DNA of 8,374 nucleotides, taken from assembly GCA_027295475.1 (NCBI GenBank), contig JAPUKV010000108.1, positions 1-8,374 on the forward strand. Reading direction: 5' to 3'. The stretch is from Pseudomonadota bacterium. Its GTDB lineage: Bacteria > Pseudomonadota > Gammaproteobacteria > Woeseiales > Woeseiaceae. The stretch's first letter is position 1, and the number at the start of each line of letters is the position of its first letter. A program made the translations under genes and the position numbers. Positions 6,359 to 8,374 of this stretch are shown piece after piece. The notes under the pieces were generated by a model that did not search any database, was not told the origin of the DNA, and worked only from the letters and a program-made list of their open reading frames with translations.

Positions 6359-7426
6359 TCACTGCAAACCCAGTGTCATCTGCTTTTGTCCCGGACGCCT
6401 GAACTGGCTGCAATCCAGCTTTTCCTGATATCTGCCGGCGCCCAGACCGTGTTTTCGGCATGCCGCTTTGAATCGTTGCGAAATCATTTCCGCATATGGG
6501 CCGCGGCCTCGCTGCCGTATGCCGAATCTGCTGTCATAATCCCTCCCACCGCTGGCCTGGCGCACCAGGCTCATTACATGCTCAGCGCGGTCCGGCATGT
6601 GCGTTTCCAGCCACTCGACGAACATGTTTCTGACTTCGTGAGGCAGCCTGAGAAAAATGTAGGTCGCATGACTGACGCCCCGGCTTGCAGCTTCTGCCAC
6701 TATGGTTTCGATCTCCCGGTCATTGATCGCCGGAATGATCGGCGCCATTAGCAGGCTTGTCGCTACGCCGACGCTTGTCAAATCCTCTATGAGACAGAAT
6801 CGAACCTCAGCCGAAGGCACGCGCGGTTCCAATAACCTTTTCAGAGGCCGATCCATCGTCGGCACGCTGATCGCCACAGAGCATAAGTTTTTTGCGGCCA
6901 GCACCTCGAGCAAATCGAGGTCGCGACGCATCAGCACCCCCTTGCTGATCAGGGTGACCGGATGTCTGTGCTCGACAAACGCCTCCAGCAAGCGGCGTGT
7001 TATACGCAGCTTCTTTTCAGCCGGCTGATACGGGTCTGTGTTGGCGCCTATTGTGATCGGCCTGCACTCGTATTTCGGTTTTCCCCATGCTTCAAGCAAT
7101 TGCTCTACGGCGTTCGGCTTGTAGTAAATCTTTGATTCAAAATCCAGCCCCGGCGACAGACCGAGGTAGCTGTGGCTGGGCCTGGCATAACAATAAATAC
7201 AGCCGTGCTCACAGCCCTGGTACGGATTTATCGAACGGTCGAAAGGCACATCAGGCGATGTATTCGTACTGATGATGCGGCCCGCCTGCATGGCACGAAG
7301 CTCGGTAGGTGGCGCCTGTGCTTCTCTCGCATGCGCCTCTTCGTCCGATAAATCGACCCGGGTCTTTTCGAAGCGACCGGCAATACGAGAGACCGCACCG
7401 CGGCCTTTGTGTGCTTGTGGGAGCAT
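6359..7426 (-). CDS. PA0069 family radical SAM protein (spore-photoproduct-lyase-like)
   Basis: The 355-residue protein has the radical SAM cluster motif CEHGCIYC (C72, C76, C79; spacing CxxxCxxC), which binds a 4Fe-4S cluster and S-adenosylmethionine. The preceding NPYQG, the following YARPSHSYLG and the N-terminal KGRGA...GRFE segment are marks of the PA0069 branch of the SplB-related COG1533 proteins. Later blocks include ITIGANTDPYQPAEKK and the VTLISKG strand. The reaction is not known. Relation to spore photoproduct lyase has suggested a role in DNA repair, and the LexA box over the promoter fits that idea. The ATG at 7426 matches the family N-terminus, though no clear Shine-Dalgarno precedes it. 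It appears to be monocistronic or the first gene of its transcript. Confidence 0.93.
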   Translation of the reverse strand: MLPQAHKGRGAVSRIAGRFEKTRVDLSDEEAHAREAQAPPTELRAMQAGRIISTNTSPDVPFDRSINPYQGCEHGCIYCYARPSHSYLGLSPGLDFESKIYYKPNAVEQLLEAWGKPKYECRPITIGANTDPYQPAEKKLRITRRLLEAFVEHRHPVTLISKGVLMRRDLDLLEVLAAKNLCSVAISVPTMDRPLKRLLEPRVPSAEVRFCLIEDLTSVGVATSLLMAPIIPAINDREIETIVAEAASRGVSHATYIFLRLPHEVRNMFVEWLETHMPDRAEHVMSLVRQASGGRDYDSRFGIRQRGRGPYAEMISQRFKAACRKHGLGAGRYQEKLDCSQFRRPGQKQMTLGLQ

Positions 7427-7441
7427 TAGGGTTTCGGGAAA

Positions 7442-7461
7442 TACTGTATAAATGTACAGTA
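7442..7461. promoter_or_regulatory. LexA (SOS) box upstream of the radical SAM gene
   Basis: TACTGTATAAATGTACAGTA contains CTGT-N8-ACAG and matches the gammaproteobacterial LexA consensus TACTG(TA)5CAGTA at 18 of 20 positions, with both outer half-sites perfect. It ends 15 bases before the ATG of the radical SAM gene and overlaps the predicted -10 element, the standard place for repression. Binding itself is inferred. Confidence 0.85.
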
Positions 7462-7484
7462 ATTCATCAACAGGCGGAGGTCAA
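7456..7484 (-). promoter_or_regulatory. Predicted sigma-70 promoter of the radical SAM gene
   Basis: On the - strand TTGACC (7484-7479, five of six to the -35 consensus) is followed after exactly 17 bases by TACTGT (7461-7456), a weak -10 that forms part of the LexA box. The implied start site is near 7449, giving a leader of roughly 20-25 bases. Overlap of the -10 with the operator is usual for SOS genes. Confidence 0.5.
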
Positions 7485-7494
7485 TCCGTTGGGA

Positions 7495-7522
7495 GCCAGG
7501 AAATCCCACGCGGATTCCTGGC
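7495..7522 (-). terminator. Hairpin downstream of the lipoprotein gene, possible terminator
   Basis: GCCAGGAAATCC (7495-7506) and GGATTCCTGGC (7512-7522) pair over 11 bp with one bulged A and a CACGC loop. It lies ten bases after the stop codon of the glycine-zipper gene and before the radical SAM promoter, as expected for a 3' end. No U-tract follows, so it may instead act as a 3'-stabilising stem or with other factors. Confidence 0.4.
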
Positions 7523-7531
7523 AGGTACAAG

Positions 7532-7888
7532 CTAGTTCAGGACGCGGTATCCGCGGCCTCGCATGCAGCGCTTGAATACCATCTGCTGGTCGCGGTCGGC
7601 ATCGAGGCCGGAGCGTGTTGCGCCGTAGAGACCACCGTATGCGGCGCCTTCTCCCACATCTCCGCCGATGGCACCGGCTACTCCGCCGACGACAGCGCCG
7701 GTCGCAGCACCTTTGGCAATGCCTTTTCCGATGTCGATCTCTTCAGAATAGACTTCGCACTCGGCCCAGTCCTGGGCGAATATCTGTTCGTCGACACCCT
7801 GTTTATCAATTATTGGTTTGGGATTGGCCGCACAGCCCGCCAGGATTATCCCCGCCGCTGTAATGACTAGTCTCTTAGTTGCGCTCAT
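7532..7888 (-). CDS. Small glycine-zipper lipoprotein
   Basis: The product is 118 residues from the ATG at 7888; an upstream ATG at 7921 would add 11 polar residues before the signal peptide and is less likely. The N-terminus is a lipoprotein signal: KR, a hydrophobic core, and the lipobox LAGC with the lipidated cysteine at residue 19. AANPK follows the cysteine, with no Asp at +2, so outer-membrane sorting is expected. The middle (about residues 55-95) is a glycine-zipper stretch with GKGIAKGAATGAVVGG and GGLYGAT, a pattern of membrane-associated helices seen in many proteobacterial envelope lipoproteins such as the SlyB/OsmB-like group. A short basic C-terminus ends the protein. A specific function cannot be assigned. 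It is divergent from the CDF transporter gene. Confidence 0.85.
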   Translation of the reverse strand: MSATKRLVITAAGIILAGCAANPKPIIDKQGVDEQIFAQDWAECEVYSEEIDIGKGIAKGAATGAVVGGVAGAIGGDVGEGAAYGGLYGATRSGLDADRDQQMVFKRCMRGRGYRVLN

Positions 7889-7892
7889 CTGA

Positions 7893-7900
7893 CCTTCCCT
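7893..7900 (-). promoter_or_regulatory. Shine-Dalgarno site for the glycine-zipper lipoprotein
   Basis: On the - strand this reads AGGGAAGG, ending four bases before the ATG at 7888 (eight for the AGGG part). It supports that start over the longer one at 7921. Confidence 0.6.
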
Positions 7901-8010
7901 ATGGTTGGATATGCTGCCCAATTATGCCGAAGCAAACTGAATCGGGCCTGAATCGGCTAGTATGACTAACGCACGCGATATCGGTTCGTTGACAGACAAA
8001 TTCTGATCAT
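7901..8010. other. Divergent intergenic region, lipoprotein / CDF transporter
   Basis: This short region must hold both promoters. For the lipoprotein, CATAAT on the - strand (7926-7921) is a fair -10, without a convincing -35. For the transporter, TTGACA (7989-7994) is a perfect -35 hexamer, but a -10 at normal spacing would fall on the start codon, so I do not call it. TGAATCGG occurs twice (7938-7945 and 7949-7956), 11 bases apart, and could be a binding site for a regulator. Confidence 0.35.
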
Positions 8011-8374
8011 ATGGCATCTTCGACACATGGTTCCACGGCAAGGGCGATACTTTACGCCTTTGTTGCCAATGCCGGCATTGCGCTCGCCAAGTCCTGGGCT
8101 GCCTGGCTGACCGGTTCGGGCAGTATGCTCGCAGAGGCGATACATTCTTATGCTGACGCCGGTAACCAGGTGCTGCTATTTCTCGGGCTGCGCCAATCGA
8201 CCAGACCTCCGGATAGTGAGCACCCGCTGGGCTACGGAAAGCTGACCTACTTCTGGAGTTTTATCGTTGCCCTGCTTTTGTTCAGCATGGGTGGGCTGTT
8301 CTCTATTTACGAGGGTATTCACAAGCTGCAGCATCCTGAGGCCTTGTCCCGGGTCTGGGTTGCTCAATGGGTAC
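8011..8374 (+). CDS. Cation diffusion facilitator (CDF) transporter, N-terminal part (3' end outside window)
   Basis: From the ATG at 8011 the frame is open to the window edge and gives 121 residues of a family usually near 300; an in-frame stop at 7990-7992 and no intervening start fix the ATG. CDF proteins are inner-membrane antiporters that export Zn, Fe, Mn or similar divalent metals against protons. The first helix (about 12-30) is followed by SGSMLAEAIHSYADAGNQ, where H45 and D49 form the HxxxD transport-site pair of helix 2. Then come the loop motif HPLGYGKLTYFW (residues 71-82) and a third helix (about 83-100, FIVALLLFSMGG). The NQ after the site and the HPLGYGK loop resemble the ZnT9-like subgroup. 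The H/D pair suggests zinc, but metal choice is unproven. No clear Shine-Dalgarno is visible. Confidence 0.9.
   Translation, partial: MASSTHGSTARAILYAFVANAGIALAKSWAAWLTGSGSMLAEAIHSYADAGNQVLLFLGLRQSTRPPDSEHPLGYGKLTYFWSFIVALLLFSMGGLFSIYEGIHKLQHPEALSRVWVAQWV

Noticed and set aside
7989..7994. Perfect TTGACA hexamer as -35 of the CDF gene
   Set aside because: A -10 at 16-18 bases would overlap the ATG at 8011 and nothing there resembles TATAAT.
8176..8367. 63-codon - strand reading frame near the right edge
   Set aside because: It lies antisense to the CDF transporter, whose motifs make the + strand the coding strand.

Overview
The window reads as a compact stretch of chromosome from a gammaproteobacterium, possibly a marine or environmental lineage. 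The reasons are a gammaproteobacterial-type LexA box, an Escherichia coli-like MsrA, a PA0069-family radical SAM protein and moderately high GC. The lineage is an inference; there is no rRNA or other phylogenetic marker. I see no insertion sequence, phage gene, tRNA or CRISPR array. Coding density is high, and the longest gene-free stretch is about 185 bases.

Left part (1-1093): the C-terminal half of a DUF885 zinc-peptidase-like protein runs on the + strand. It ends at a convergent junction that holds a compact, strongly folded element of two small hairpins with similar loops.

Centre (1094-6220): five genes lie head-to-tail on the - strand. In transcription order they are a TPR protein with a TonB-like C-terminal domain, a secreted M23 peptidase, msrA, folE (GTP cyclohydrolase I) and a membrane-anchored SMP-30/strictosidine-synthase-like beta-propeller. 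The first three are separated by 44 and 19 bases, and folE and the propeller gene by 34. A 185-base spacer rich in inverted repeats separates msrA from folE. The cluster mixes cell-envelope functions (TPR/TonB, M23), oxidative repair (MsrA) and pterin/folate synthesis (FolE). Co-transcription is plausible from spacing, but a shared pathway is not evident.

Right part (6221-8374): a PA0069-family radical SAM gene (- strand) has a near-consensus LexA box overlapping its likely promoter, which points to SOS control. Next comes a small glycine-zipper lipoprotein (- strand). Divergent from it is the start of a cation diffusion facilitator (CDF) metal transporter that runs off the right edge.

Most of this is ordinary housekeeping and accessory content. 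The items most worth a second look are the SOS box on the radical SAM gene, the twin-hairpin element at 994-1056 and the structured leader before folE. I did not find convincing evidence of a wholly new multi-gene system.
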